DNA of 9,204 nucleotides. It comes from CAMYLY01 sp039587215. GTDB taxonomy: Bacteria > Gemmatimonadota > Gemmatimonadetes > Gemmatimonadales > GWC2-71-9. The notes beneath the pieces are model-generated. The model was given only the letters and a program-made list of their open reading frames with translations. It did not search any database and had not been told where the DNA came from. Position 1 is the first letter of the stretch. Every line of letters starts with the position of its first letter. Position numbers and translations under genes: made by a program. Of this stretch, positions 1 through 8,710 are shown one piece after another. The stretch spans positions 1 to 9,204 of the forward strand of contig JBDHIW010000093.1 of the NCBI GenBank assembly GCA_039587215.1. The letters run 5' to 3'.

Positions 1-1
1 C

Positions 2-463
2 AAAGGCGGCGTGACCAACACGCCGGTGGTGCACCGGTGGGCGATGCTCCGCGCGGCCGTCGGCGAGGACGCCCGCCTCGTGGCCGATGACCGCGAGGTA
101 CGGCGCGGGGGCGTGTCCTACACGGTCGAGACGCTGGAAGACTTCCGGCGGGAGTTCCCCTCGGACTGGTTATGTTTACTGGTTGGGGCAGATACGGCCG
201 TCGACTTTCCCTGCTGGCGTGATTACGACCGCATTCGGGAGCTGGCGGCGGTCCGTGTGCTGACCCGGGCAGGGCGCGAGATGCCGCCTGAGGTGGCTCC
301 CGCGGAGGTGGTTCGGGTTCCCGACGTACCGGTGTCGGCCACGGCCGTGCGCCGTCGCGTGGGCCGCGGGGAGGCGATCGACCAGATGGTCCCGCCTCCC
401 GTTGCCGAGTACATCCACCGGCACGGTCTGTACCGCGCCGTCGATGAAGGAGCAGGATGCTAA
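2..463 (+). CDS. nadD: Nicotinate-nucleotide adenylyltransferase, C-terminal part (5' end outside window)
   Basis: NadD transfers AMP from ATP to nicotinate mononucleotide, giving deamido-NAD in cytoplasmic NAD synthesis. The visible part starts just before the segment HRWAMLRAAV, which follows the substrate-binding loop in this family. It continues through SYTVETL, the conserved GADTAVDFPCWRDYDRI stretch (family pattern GxDxxxxFxxWxxxxxI), SATAVRRRV (the ISATxIR nucleotidyltransferase motif) and the closing VAEYIHRHGLYR. The N-terminal ATP-binding HxGH motif lies upstream of the window, so the frame is open at the left edge and the GTG at base 11 should not be taken as the start. The TAA stop at 461-463 overlaps the secA start by seven bases, so translation of the two is probably coupled. 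The order of motifs makes NadD much more likely than other HIGH-superfamily transferases such as CoaD. Confidence 0.93.
   Translation, partial: KGGVTNTPVVHRWAMLRAAVGEDARLVADDREVRRGGVSYTVETLEDFRREFPSDWLCLLVGADTAVDFPCWRDYDRIRELAAVRVLTRAGREMPPEVAPAEVVRVPDVPVSATAVRRRVGRGEAIDQMVPPPVAEYIHRHGLYRAVDEGAGC
447..452 (+). promoter_or_regulatory. Strong Shine-Dalgarno site for secA
   Basis: AAGGAG lies four bases before the ATG at 457 and inside the last codons of nadD. It is the best ribosome-binding site in the window and fixes the secA start. The following genes use GTG starts with only weak purine-rich sequence ahead of them. Confidence 0.8.
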
Positions 464-2544
464 AGCAGGCGTTCACCAAGGTGTTCGGCACGCGCTTCCA
501 TCGGGAGATGAAGCGCATTCGGCCGATCATCGAGAGCATACATGCCCACGAGGCCGAATTGGCCTCGCTGAGCGACGAGCAGATTCAGGGACAGACGGAG
601 AAGTTCCGCGCGGTCCTCGCGGACCGCCTCGGCGACCTCCGGGCGCGGGTGGACGACACGCGGCAACGGAAGCATGAGTGCGCCGATCCGGACGAGCGCG
701 AGCGGCTGACGAAGGACTTCAATGCCCTCGAGCAGGAGCTCAAGGAGCGGACGGCCGAGGTACTCGACGACCTTCTCCCGGAGGTGTTCGCGACCGTGCG
801 CGAAGCCTGCCGCCGCCTGCAGGGTTCTCCAGTCGTGGTCACCGGTCACGAGCTCACGTGGGACATGGTGCCGTACGACGTCCAGCTCATCGGCGGGCTG
901 GTGCTGCACCGGGGTACGATCGCGGAGATGGCGACCGGTGAGGGCAAGACGCTGGTGGCCACGTTGCCGCTCTACCTCAATGCGCTGTCCGGCTCCGGGG
1001 CGCACCTCGTCACGGTCAACAACTACCTGGCGCGGCGGGACTCGCAGTGGATGGGGCACCTCTACCGGTTCCTCGGGCTCACCGTCGGATGCCTGGACGA
1101 CACCGAACCGTCGTCGCCGGAGCGCCGTGAGGCGTACAACTGCGACATCACGTACGGCACGAACAACGAGTTCGGCTTCGATTACCTCCGCGACAACATG
1201 GTGTTCTCGCTCGAGCAGCGCGTGCAGCGTCCGCACAGCTACGCCATCATCGACGAGGTCGACAGCATCCTGATCGACGAGGCCCGGACACCGCTCATCA
1301 TCTCGGGTCCGGTCGGCAACGAGTCGGACCAGAAGTACGCGCAGTTCAACTCGCAGGTGGCCAATCTGGTCCGCCGGCAGACGGGCGTCGCCAACCAGAA
1401 GGTGGCGGAGGGGGAGAAGCTGCTGGACGGCGATCCCGAGTCCTACGAGGGAGCCGTCTACCTGTATCAGGCGCAGCTGGGGATGCCGAAGAACAAGCGT
1501 CTCATGAAGCTGCTGCAGGAGTCCGGCGTGAAGCAGCTCGTGCAGCGCGTCGAGCTCGACCGGGTGGCCGACCGGAAACTCCCAGTCGCTCAGCAGCGCC
1601 TGCGAGAAGTGGAAGACGATCTCTACTACGTTCTCGACGAACGCGGGCGCTCCGTGCACCTCACCGACCGCGGCGTCGAGACGATGAGTCCCGGCGACCC
1701 CGACCTGTTCATCGTGCCGGACATTTCGGAAGCGGTCGGGCGGATCGAGGACGACGAGACCCTGTCGGCGGAGGAGAAGCTCGAAGGGCGCCAGACCCTC
1801 GAGGTGGAGTACGCGCAGAAGAGCGAGAAGCTCCAGATCATCCACAAGCTGCTGCAGGCCCACGCGCTCTACGAAAAGGACGTCGAGTACGTGGTGCAGG
1901 ACGCCCAGGTGTTCATCGTGGACGAGTTCACGGGACGGATCATGCCGGGGCGCCGGTGGTCCGACGGTCTGCACCAGGCGATCGAGGCGAAGGAGGGCGT
2001 CACGGTACGGGGGGAGACGCAGACGCTCGCCACGATCACGATCCAGAACTATTTCCGGATGTACGACAAGCTCGCCGGGATGACGGGAACGGCGGAGACC
2101 GAAGAGAACGAGTTCTTCGAGATCTACGGTCTGGAAGTGGTCGTCATCCCGACCAACCGGCCAGTGCGCCGGGTCGACGACCACGATCTCATCTTCCGGA
2201 CCCGACGCGAGAAGTACCAGGCCATTGTCGACGAAGTGGTGCGGCAGCACGAGCGTCGCCTACCGGTGCTGGTCGGCACCACGAGCGTCGAGGTGTCGGA
2301 GACGCTGGCGCGGATGTTCAAGCGGCGGGGCCTCAAGCACGAAGTGTTGAACGCCAAGTACCACCAGCGCGAGGCGGAGATCGTCGCCAGCGCGGGCCAG
2401 CCGGGCTCGATCACGATCGCCACCAACATGGCGGGGCGCGGGACCGACATCAAACTCGGCGGCGGGGTGAAGCAGTGTCAGGTCTGCGGCATCAAGGCGC
2501 GACTCGCGCCGTTCGCCCAGCAGCAGGAACAGCCCGACCTGTAG
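457..2544 (+). CDS. secA: Preprotein translocase ATPase SecA, N-terminal 695 residues, ended by an in-frame TAG
   Basis: SecA is the ATP-driven motor that pushes unfolded preproteins through SecYEG. The ATG start is set by the upstream AAGGAG, and the protein opens with the typical LKQAFTKVFGTR. NBD1 holds Walker A (ATGEGKT, residues 159-165, K164) and the DEVD Walker B (266-269). The preprotein-binding region follows and is enlarged, with KNKRLMKLL and an acidic helical segment as in Bacteroidetes-type SecA. NBD1 then resumes with GRRWSDGLHQAIEAKEG and GMTGTA (541-546). NBD2 follows with motif V, TNMAGRGTD (656-664). The frame stops at residue 696, before helicase motif VI. Without motif VI, the scaffold and wing domains, this product alone should not work as a translocase. 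The frame continues unchanged beyond the stop to 3723, so this is the front of one gene of about 1,088 codons (E. coli SecA has 901 residues), and not a short paralogue. A charged insertion near residues 50-95, also absent from E. coli SecA, adds to the length. Confidence 0.93.
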   Translation: MLKQAFTKVFGTRFHREMKRIRPIIESIHAHEAELASLSDEQIQGQTEKFRAVLADRLGDLRARVDDTRQRKHECADPDERERLTKDFNALEQELKERTAEVLDDLLPEVFATVREACRRLQGSPVVVTGHELTWDMVPYDVQLIGGLVLHRGTIAEMATGEGKTLVATLPLYLNALSGSGAHLVTVNNYLARRDSQWMGHLYRFLGLTVGCLDDTEPSSPERREAYNCDITYGTNNEFGFDYLRDNMVFSLEQRVQRPHSYAIIDEVDSILIDEARTPLIISGPVGNESDQKYAQFNSQVANLVRRQTGVANQKVAEGEKLLDGDPESYEGAVYLYQAQLGMPKNKRLMKLLQESGVKQLVQRVELDRVADRKLPVAQQRLREVEDDLYYVLDERGRSVHLTDRGVETMSPGDPDLFIVPDISEAVGRIEDDETLSAEEKLEGRQTLEVEYAQKSEKLQIIHKLLQAHALYEKDVEYVVQDAQVFIVDEFTGRIMPGRRWSDGLHQAIEAKEGVTVRGETQTLATITIQNYFRMYDKLAGMTGTAETEENEFFEIYGLEVVVIPTNRPVRRVDDHDLIFRTRREKYQAIVDEVVRQHERRLPVLVGTTSVEVSETLARMFKRRGLKHEVLNAKYHQREAEIVASAGQPGSITIATNMAGRGTDIKLGGGVKQCQVCGIKARLAPFAQQQEQPDL
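2542..2544 (+). other. secA: In-frame TAG inside the secA reading frame
   Basis: This TAG falls at codon 696 between helicase motifs V (656-664) and VI (729-739). The reading frame before and after it is the same, and both sides match SecA without a gap, so one substitution explains it and a frameshift does not. It sits in the variable loop between IKLGGG and GLIVVGTERHESRR. It could be a sequencing or assembly error, a recent nonsense mutation, or a suppressed codon. General reassignment of TAG is unlikely because rel, also in this window, ends with TAG. The codon before is CTG and the base after is T. Confidence 0.9.
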
Positions 2545-2679
2545 TCGGCCGAGATCAAGGAGCGGAACTGCAACGAGGATCCGCCGTGCGGGCTCATCGT
2601 CGTCGGCACGGAACGGCACGAGTCGCGGCGCATCGACCGGCAGCTGCGGGGCCGGTCGGGGCGGCAGGGCGATCCAGGC

Positions 2680-3723
<1,044 letters not shown>

Positions 3724-3807
3724 GCTGACGGGCTGCCGCCGGTAGTTCCGGTCCGGCCCGGGCGGAAGCGGCTGGATGCCGCGCCGCCGCCGCCGCACCA
3801 TCTCCGG
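3724..3807 (+). other. Intergenic gap with an imperfect stem-loop and a short CCG repeat
   Basis: This is the only sizeable gap in the window. Bases 3736-3740 (CCGCC) can pair with 3761-3765 (GGCGG), and 3732-3734 with 3767-3769 across one mismatch, making a G+C-rich imperfect hairpin with a loop of about 20 bases. No T-run follows, so it is not a standard intrinsic terminator. Four CCG units occupy 3784-3795. I see no convincing -35/-10 pair and no good ribosome-binding site ahead of radC. Confidence 0.3.
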
Positions 3808-4494
3808 GTGACGAGTTCCCGCCTGGCCGACGTGTCCCCCGATTCCCGACCGCGCGAGCGCCTGTTCTCGCTGGGCCCGGGCGCGTTGACGCCGGTCGAG
3901 TTGCTCGGCATTCTCCTAGGGACGGGCGGAGTGCGGCACGATGCGCTGGCGGTCGCGCGCAGCGTGCTCGGGCTCGGCGGGGGGTCGTTACGCGCGCTGG
4001 CTCGCCGTCCAGCGGCGGAACTTGGCCGCGTACCCGGGGTGGGGCCTGCCAAGGCCGCGCGGGTCGCTGCCGCGCTGGAACTGGCCAGGCGACTGGCCGC
4101 GGAGTCGCAGCAGCGCGAGGCGGCCATCGGTGGGCCGCGCGACGTGTTCCGACGGTGTGGACCGGCGATGCGGGACCTGGCAGTCGAGGAGTTTCGTGTG
4201 CTGACGCTCGACGTGCAGCACCGGGTTACGCGTGACGTTCTCGTGACCCGCGGGATTCTCAACGGTTCGCTGGTGCACCCCCGCGAGGTCTTCCGAACGG
4301 CGATCGCCGAGGCCGCGGCGGGCATCATCGTCGTGCACAATCACCCGAGCGGCAGCCCGGTGCCGTCGGCGGACGATCGCGCGGTGACGTCGCAGTTGGC
4401 GGAGGCCGGTCGGGTGGTGGACGTGCCGTTGTGCGACCACGTCATCGTGGCCGGGGATCAGTACTTCAGCTTTGCCGAGGCGGGATTGTTGTGA
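3808..4494 (+). CDS. radC: RadC family JAB/MPN-domain protein
   Basis: The protein has 228 residues, the usual RadC length. The N-terminal part has RPRERLFSLGPGALTPVELLGILLGTG, the standard RadC opening, followed by a helix-hairpin-helix near residues 71-95 (VPGVGPAKAARV). The C-terminal JAB domain has a full JAMM metal-site pattern: an upstream glutamate (E160 in HPREVF), then HNHPSG (H177, H179), S187 and D190, fitting HxHx7SxxD. The family is therefore predicted to be a zinc metalloenzyme. Its role is unsettled: the original DNA-repair assignment in E. coli was traced to a different gene, so the name should not be read as proof of repair activity. The GTG at 3808 is the first initiator in the frame and gives the expected N-terminus, though its ribosome-binding site is weak. 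The TGA overlaps the next gene in a GTGA arrangement. Confidence 0.92.
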   Translation: MTSSRLADVSPDSRPRERLFSLGPGALTPVELLGILLGTGGVRHDALAVARSVLGLGGGSLRALARRPAAELGRVPGVGPAKAARVAAALELARRLAAESQQREAAIGGPRDVFRRCGPAMRDLAVEEFRVLTLDVQHRVTRDVLVTRGILNGSLVHPREVFRTAIAEAAAGIIVVHNHPSGSPVPSADDRAVTSQLAEAGRVVDVPLCDHVIVAGDQYFSFAEAGLL

Positions 4495-6674
4495 CCGGAG
4501 CGTTAGCGGCCATCGACGTCGAATTTGCGCAGGCGCTCGAGGAGCACAGCGGGCGACTCGATCTCGATGTGATCGAGCGCGCGTTTCACTTCAGCGCGTC
4601 CGCGCACCGGGGTCAGAAGCGTCTGTCCGGCGATGACTTCATCTCGCATTCGGTCGAGGTCGCGAAGATCCTCGTCGGTCAGCAGATGGACACCACGACG
4701 ATCGTCGCGGCGCTGCTGCATGACGTGGCCGAGGACTCCGAGGTCACCCTCGTGGAGATCCGCGAAGAATTCGGCCCCGAGGTGTCCGAGATCGTCGACG
4801 GGCTGACCAAGCTCTCGACGCTGACGTTCCGCAGCCAGGCCGAGGCCCAGTCGGAGAACTACCGCAAGCTCCTCATCTCCATCGCCCGGGACGCCCGGGT
4901 CATCATCGTGAAGCTCGCGGACCGGCTGCACAACATGCGAACGCTCGAGCATCTGCCAGAGGCCAAGCAGCGACTCGTCGCGAGCGAGACGCGCGAGATT
5001 TACGCGCCGCTGGCACACCGCTTCGGCATGGGCGGGGTGAAAGCCGAGCTCGAGGACCTGGCGTTCAAGTTCCTGGAACCCGACGACTTCGCCGCGCTCG
5101 TGGCACAGGTGCAGGACACGCGGGCCGCCCGCGAAGAGATGATCCGGCGGCTGCGCAGTCCGCTCGAGGAGGCCCTGCAGGGTGCCGGTCTCGAGGCGTT
5201 CGAGGTCACGGGCCGTCCGAAGCACCTCTGGTCGATCCATCGCAAGATGACCCAGCGATCGCGGCCGTTCCGGGAGATCTACGATCTCATGGCCTTCCGC
5301 GTCGTGGTCACGTCCGTGCAGGACTGCTACCATGCGCTCGGGGTGATTCACCACAAGTGGACCCCGCTGCAGGAGCGCATCAAGGACTACATCGCGTCGC
5401 CGAAGTCCAATGGCTATCAGTCGCTTCACACGACGGTGTTCGGGCCGGGTGGGCACCTGTACGAGATCCAGATCCGTAATCGGGAGATGCATCGCACCGC
5501 GGAGTTCGGCATTGCCGCGCACTGGGTGTACAAAGAGCGGGGAGGTGCGGACGAACTCGACACGCACCTCGAGTGGTTCCGTCAGCTGCTGGAGCTCCAG
5601 CAGGACGCGCACTCGCCAGAGGAGTTCCTCGAGTTTCTGCGGATCGACCTCTACCAGGACGAGATCTTCGTCTTCACCCCAGAGGGGGACGTGAAGCAGC
5701 TGCCCAAAGGGGCGACGCCGCTGGACTTCGCCTTCGCGGTGCACACTGAGGTGGGGCTCCACTGCCAGGGGGCGAAGGTCAACGACCGTATCGCCCCGCT
5801 GCATCGGCAGCTGCGCAACGGCGACACCGTGCAGATTCTCACGGCGACGCACGCGCGGCCGAGCCGCGACTGGCTGAGTCACGTGCGGACGGGGCGTGCG
5901 CGTCACAAGATCCGTCACTGGATCAAGCAGGAAGAGGCGGAGCGCAGCGTGGCGTTGGGTCGGGAGATCCTCGAGCGCGAGTTCCGACGGCGCCGCCTGG
6001 ACATGCCGGACGACGAGGCCCTCGAGCAGGCGGCGGAGCGGCTGTCGGTGGGCTCGGTCGACGGGTTGTTCGCCGTGCTGGGTCGCGGTGAGATCCCGAC
6101 GGGGCAGGTGATCAAGTCGGTGTACCCGGACCGTACGTCCGCGGAGGTCGAGGCGCCCAAGCCGACGGCGTTCGGCCGCGTCATCGAGCGGTTCCGCGTC
6201 GGGCGCGGCGTCCGCATCCACGGGGTGGACGGGCTGATGGTGCGCTACGCGCAGTGTTGCCAGCCGGTCCCCGGTGACCCGGTGGTGGGGTACGTCACCA
6301 AGGGCCGCGGCATCTCGATCCACCGACGGGACTGTCCGAACCTCCTCGCGATGTCCGACGACCCGGAGCGGCGCGTCGAGATCGATTGGCAGGAGATGCA
6401 GGGCGAGGTGTTCGTCGTGTGTCTCGGTGTCGACGGCGAAGACCGGCGCGGGCTGTACGCCGACCTCATGGAGGTCATCTCCGGCACCGGCACCAACATC
6501 CGCAGCGCAGAGCTGTGGAGCCGTGACGGCGGGATGTTCGGGAACGTCCTGGTGGAGGTGGAGAACCACAGCCACCTCGCCAAGGTGATGCGCACGATGC
6601 GACGGGTGAAGGGCGTGCATGAGGTGGAACGACGCGAGCCCTCCGCGCGCATGCTGAATCCCGAAAGCCACTAG
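4491..6674 (+). CDS. rel: Bifunctional (p)ppGpp synthetase/hydrolase (Rel/SpoT type)
   Basis: This long RSH protein makes and degrades (p)ppGpp, the stringent-response alarmone. The GTG at 4491 overlaps the radC stop by four bases and gives 727 residues. Numbered from it, the hydrolase residues fall at R44, H53, H77-D78, E81-D82, D144 and N148, the same positions I recall for the structurally known Streptococcus Rel. This supports the start over the ATG at 4431, which would add 20 unrelated residues. The HD hydrolase domain therefore looks active. The synthetase domain has D265 (EIYDLMAFRV), SNGYQSLH and E325 (YEIQIR). It also has R296-IKD, the RXKD form typical of bifunctional enzymes, as opposed to the EXDD of RelA-only synthetases. 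TGS (about 390-452), a conserved Cys/His region (C589-C590, H611, C615) and a C-terminal ACT domain (about 635-717) complete the ribosome-sensing half. It is probably the cell's main Rel. It ends in TAG, showing that TAG is a real stop in this genome. Confidence 0.95.
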   Translation: MTGALAAIDVEFAQALEEHSGRLDLDVIERAFHFSASAHRGQKRLSGDDFISHSVEVAKILVGQQMDTTTIVAALLHDVAEDSEVTLVEIREEFGPEVSEIVDGLTKLSTLTFRSQAEAQSENYRKLLISIARDARVIIVKLADRLHNMRTLEHLPEAKQRLVASETREIYAPLAHRFGMGGVKAELEDLAFKFLEPDDFAALVAQVQDTRAAREEMIRRLRSPLEEALQGAGLEAFEVTGRPKHLWSIHRKMTQRSRPFREIYDLMAFRVVVTSVQDCYHALGVIHHKWTPLQERIKDYIASPKSNGYQSLHTTVFGPGGHLYEIQIRNREMHRTAEFGIAAHWVYKERGGADELDTHLEWFRQLLELQQDAHSPEEFLEFLRIDLYQDEIFVFTPEGDVKQLPKGATPLDFAFAVHTEVGLHCQGAKVNDRIAPLHRQLRNGDTVQILTATHARPSRDWLSHVRTGRARHKIRHWIKQEEAERSVALGREILEREFRRRRLDMPDDEALEQAAERLSVGSVDGLFAVLGRGEIPTGQVIKSVYPDRTSAEVEAPKPTAFGRVIERFRVGRGVRIHGVDGLMVRYAQCCQPVPGDPVVGYVTKGRGISIHRRDCPNLLAMSDDPERRVEIDWQEMQGEVFVVCLGVDGEDRRGLYADLMEVISGTGTNIRSAELWSRDGGMFGNVLVEVENHSHLAKVMRTMRRVKGVHEVERREPSARMLNPESH

Positions 6675-6691
6675 CGCCGACCCGGGCATCC

Positions 6692-8710
6692 GTGGCGACT
6701 TTCGATCTCCAAATGCCGTTCAAGGCGGCAGGCGATCAGCCGAGGGCGATCGCCGAGCTCACGGCCGGGCTCGGCCGCGGCGACCCGTACCAGACCCTCT
6801 TGGGAGTGACTGGTTCGGGGAAGACCGTGACGATTGCCAACGTCATCGCACGGCACGGTCGCCCGGCGCTGGTGATCTCCCACAACAAGACGCTCGCGGC
6901 CCAGTTGTACGGCGAGCTCAAGTCGCTCTTTCCGCGCAACGCCGTCGAGTACTTCATCTCGTACTACGACTACTACCAGCCCGAGGCGTACGTCCCGCAG
7001 ACGGACACGTACATCGAGAAGGACGCGTCCATCAACGAGGACATCGACTCGCTGCGCCTGCGCGCGACCTCGAGCCTCATCGAGCGGGACGACGTGATCG
7101 TCGTGGCGACCGTGAGCGCCATCTACGGTCTCGGCGATCCGGTGGAGTATCGGAGGCTCATGGTGCAGGTGGCGCGGGGAGAGGATCGGCCGCGGGACGT
7201 CCTGCTCGAAGAACTCGTTGCCATTCGCTACCAGCGCAACGACGTGGTACTGGAGCGCGGAACGTTCCGCGTTCGCGGCGACACCGTGGAGATCCTGCCG
7301 GCCTACGAGGAGCAGGCGGTACGGGTCGAGTTCTGGGGCGACGAGGTCGAACGCATCAGCAAGATCGATCCCCTCCGGGGCACCGTCATCACCGAGCTGG
7401 AGCGCTGCGCCATCTACCCGGCCACGCACTTCGTGACCCGGCGTCCGACGGTCGAACGTGCGGTGCGGGCGATCCGGGAGGAACTGCGGGAGCGGCTCCG
7501 GGAGCTGCGGTCGGCCAACAAGCTCCTCGAGGCACAGCGGCTCGAATCCCGGACCTTCTTCGATGTCGACATGCTCCTGGAGATCGGCACGTGTGCCGGC
7601 ATCGAGAACTACAGCCGCCACCTCACGGAGCGGGCTCCTGGCGAGCGCCCGGCGTGCCTGCTCGATTACTTCCCGGAGTCCTACGTCACCGTCGTGGACG
7701 AGTCGCACGTGACCCTGCCGCAGCTCGGCGGGATGTACGAGGGCGACCGTTCCCGCAAGCGGACCCTGGTGGAGTACGGATTCCGTCTGCCGTCGGCGCT
7801 CGACAACCGGCCGCTCAATCTGCCCGAGTTCATGGAGCTCACGCCGCAGACGATTTTCGTGTCGGCGACGCCCGGAGCCGCGGAGCTGGAGCTTTCCGAG
7901 GGGGTGGTGGTCGAGCAGATCATCCGCCCCACCGGGTTGATCGACCCGACCGTCGAAGTCCGGCCCGTCCGCGGCCAGGTCGACGACCTGCTGGCGGAGA
8001 TCCGCGGGAGCGAGTCGCGGGGGGACCGCGTGCTCGTGACGACGCTGACCAAGCGGATGGCGGAGGATCTCACCGACTTTCTGACGCAGGCGGGTGTGCG
8101 GGTTCGCTACATGCACTCGGACATCGACGCCATCGAACGGATGGAGATCGTGCGCGGGCTGCGCCTCGGAGAGTTCGACGTGCTCGTCGGCATCAACCTG
8201 CTGCGGGAGGGGCTCGACCTCCCGGAGGTCGCGCTCGTCGCGATCCTCGACGCCGATCAAGAGGGATTCCTGCGGTCGGATCGTTCGATCATCCAGACGG
8301 TCGGACGCGCGGCCCGGCACGAACGGGGGCGCGCGACGCTCTACGCCGATCGCATTACGGGGTCCATGCAGCGGGCGCTGGACGAGATGTCGCGACGTCG
8401 TGTGCTGCAGGAGCAGCACAACGCCGAGCACGGTATCACGCCGGTCTCGATCGTGAAGTCCGTCGATCAGGTCCGCTTCACCACGCGCGTGGCCGACGCG
8501 CGCGCCGCCGCGCCGGCCGAGGAACCGAAGCCGAAGGCAGAGCCGAAGGATCGGGAACAGGTGATTGCGGCGCTCGAGCAGCAGATGCGCGAGGCCGCGG
8601 CGGAACTCGACTTCGAACTCGCCGCGCGGCTCAGGGATCAGGTGTTCGAGCTCCGGGCCGCGGACGGCCCCGTGCGGCGCAAACCGCGTATGCGAGCGGC
8701 CGGTGCCTGA
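6692..8710 (+). CDS. uvrB: Excinuclease ABC subunit B
   Basis: UvrB is the damage-verifying helicase-like subunit of nucleotide excision repair. It is loaded by UvrA and then recruits UvrC for incision. The 672 residues match the family length. It begins with FKAAGDQPRAI, followed by Walker A GVTGSGKT (38-45, K44). The YYDYYQPEAYVPQTDTYIEK segment forms the beta-hairpin that clamps one DNA strand, and its tyrosines are all present. Walker B is DESH (336-339). The late helicase motifs appear as INLLREGLDLPE and QTVGRAARHERG. A short Pro/Lys-rich linker leads to the C-terminal UVR coiled-coil motif (ALEQQMREAAAELDFELAAR), which binds UvrC. The GTG start lies 17 bases after the rel stop, with only a weak GGG-type ribosome-binding site. 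The gene looks complete, and its end overlaps tsaE by eight bases. Confidence 0.97.
   Translation: MATFDLQMPFKAAGDQPRAIAELTAGLGRGDPYQTLLGVTGSGKTVTIANVIARHGRPALVISHNKTLAAQLYGELKSLFPRNAVEYFISYYDYYQPEAYVPQTDTYIEKDASINEDIDSLRLRATSSLIERDDVIVVATVSAIYGLGDPVEYRRLMVQVARGEDRPRDVLLEELVAIRYQRNDVVLERGTFRVRGDTVEILPAYEEQAVRVEFWGDEVERISKIDPLRGTVITELERCAIYPATHFVTRRPTVERAVRAIREELRERLRELRSANKLLEAQRLESRTFFDVDMLLEIGTCAGIENYSRHLTERAPGERPACLLDYFPESYVTVVDESHVTLPQLGGMYEGDRSRKRTLVEYGFRLPSALDNRPLNLPEFMELTPQTIFVSATPGAAELELSEGVVVEQIIRPTGLIDPTVEVRPVRGQVDDLLAEIRGSESRGDRVLVTTLTKRMAEDLTDFLTQAGVRVRYMHSDIDAIERMEIVRGLRLGEFDVLVGINLLREGLDLPEVALVAILDADQEGFLRSDRSIIQTVGRAARHERGRATLYADRITGSMQRALDEMSRRRVLQEQHNAEHGITPVSIVKSVDQVRFTTRVADARAAAPAEEPKPKAEPKDREQVIAALEQQMREAAAELDFELAARLRDQVFELRAADGPVRRKPRMRAAGA

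Noticed and set aside
460..2250. A long minus-strand open frame (596 codons) opposite secA, with similar frames at 2260-3801, 4503-6689 and 6671-8725
   Set aside because: They mirror well-conserved plus-strand genes. In G+C-rich DNA the antisense frame seldom meets stops because TTA, CTA and TCA codons are rare in the sense frame. Their translations are rich in H, R, L and V and resemble no known family.
2542..2544. Genome-wide recoding of TAG to an amino acid
   Set aside because: rel ends at a TAG (6672-6674) exactly where the protein family ends, so TAG serves as a stop here. I also see no pyrrolysine-type stem-loop immediately after the secA TAG.
2557..2562. AAGGAG just after the secA stop as a ribosome-binding site for a restarted C-terminal SecA
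   Set aside because: No ATG, GTG or TTG in the secA frame follows at a suitable distance. The six bases are ordinary Lys-Glu codons of the SecA frame.
3732..3769. Intrinsic terminator after secA
   Set aside because: The hairpin is imperfect and no T-run follows it. It could still affect transcription, but it does not meet the usual criteria.
4431..4490. Start of rel at the ATG at 4431
   Set aside because: The added 20 residues lie in the radC shadow frame and look unlike Rel. The GTG at 4491 gives the expected length and residue numbering.
8565..8702. Upstream extension of tsaE to the ATG at 8565
   Set aside because: It overlaps the conserved UVR motif of uvrB, and the translated extension is arginine- and serine-rich noise unlike TsaE.
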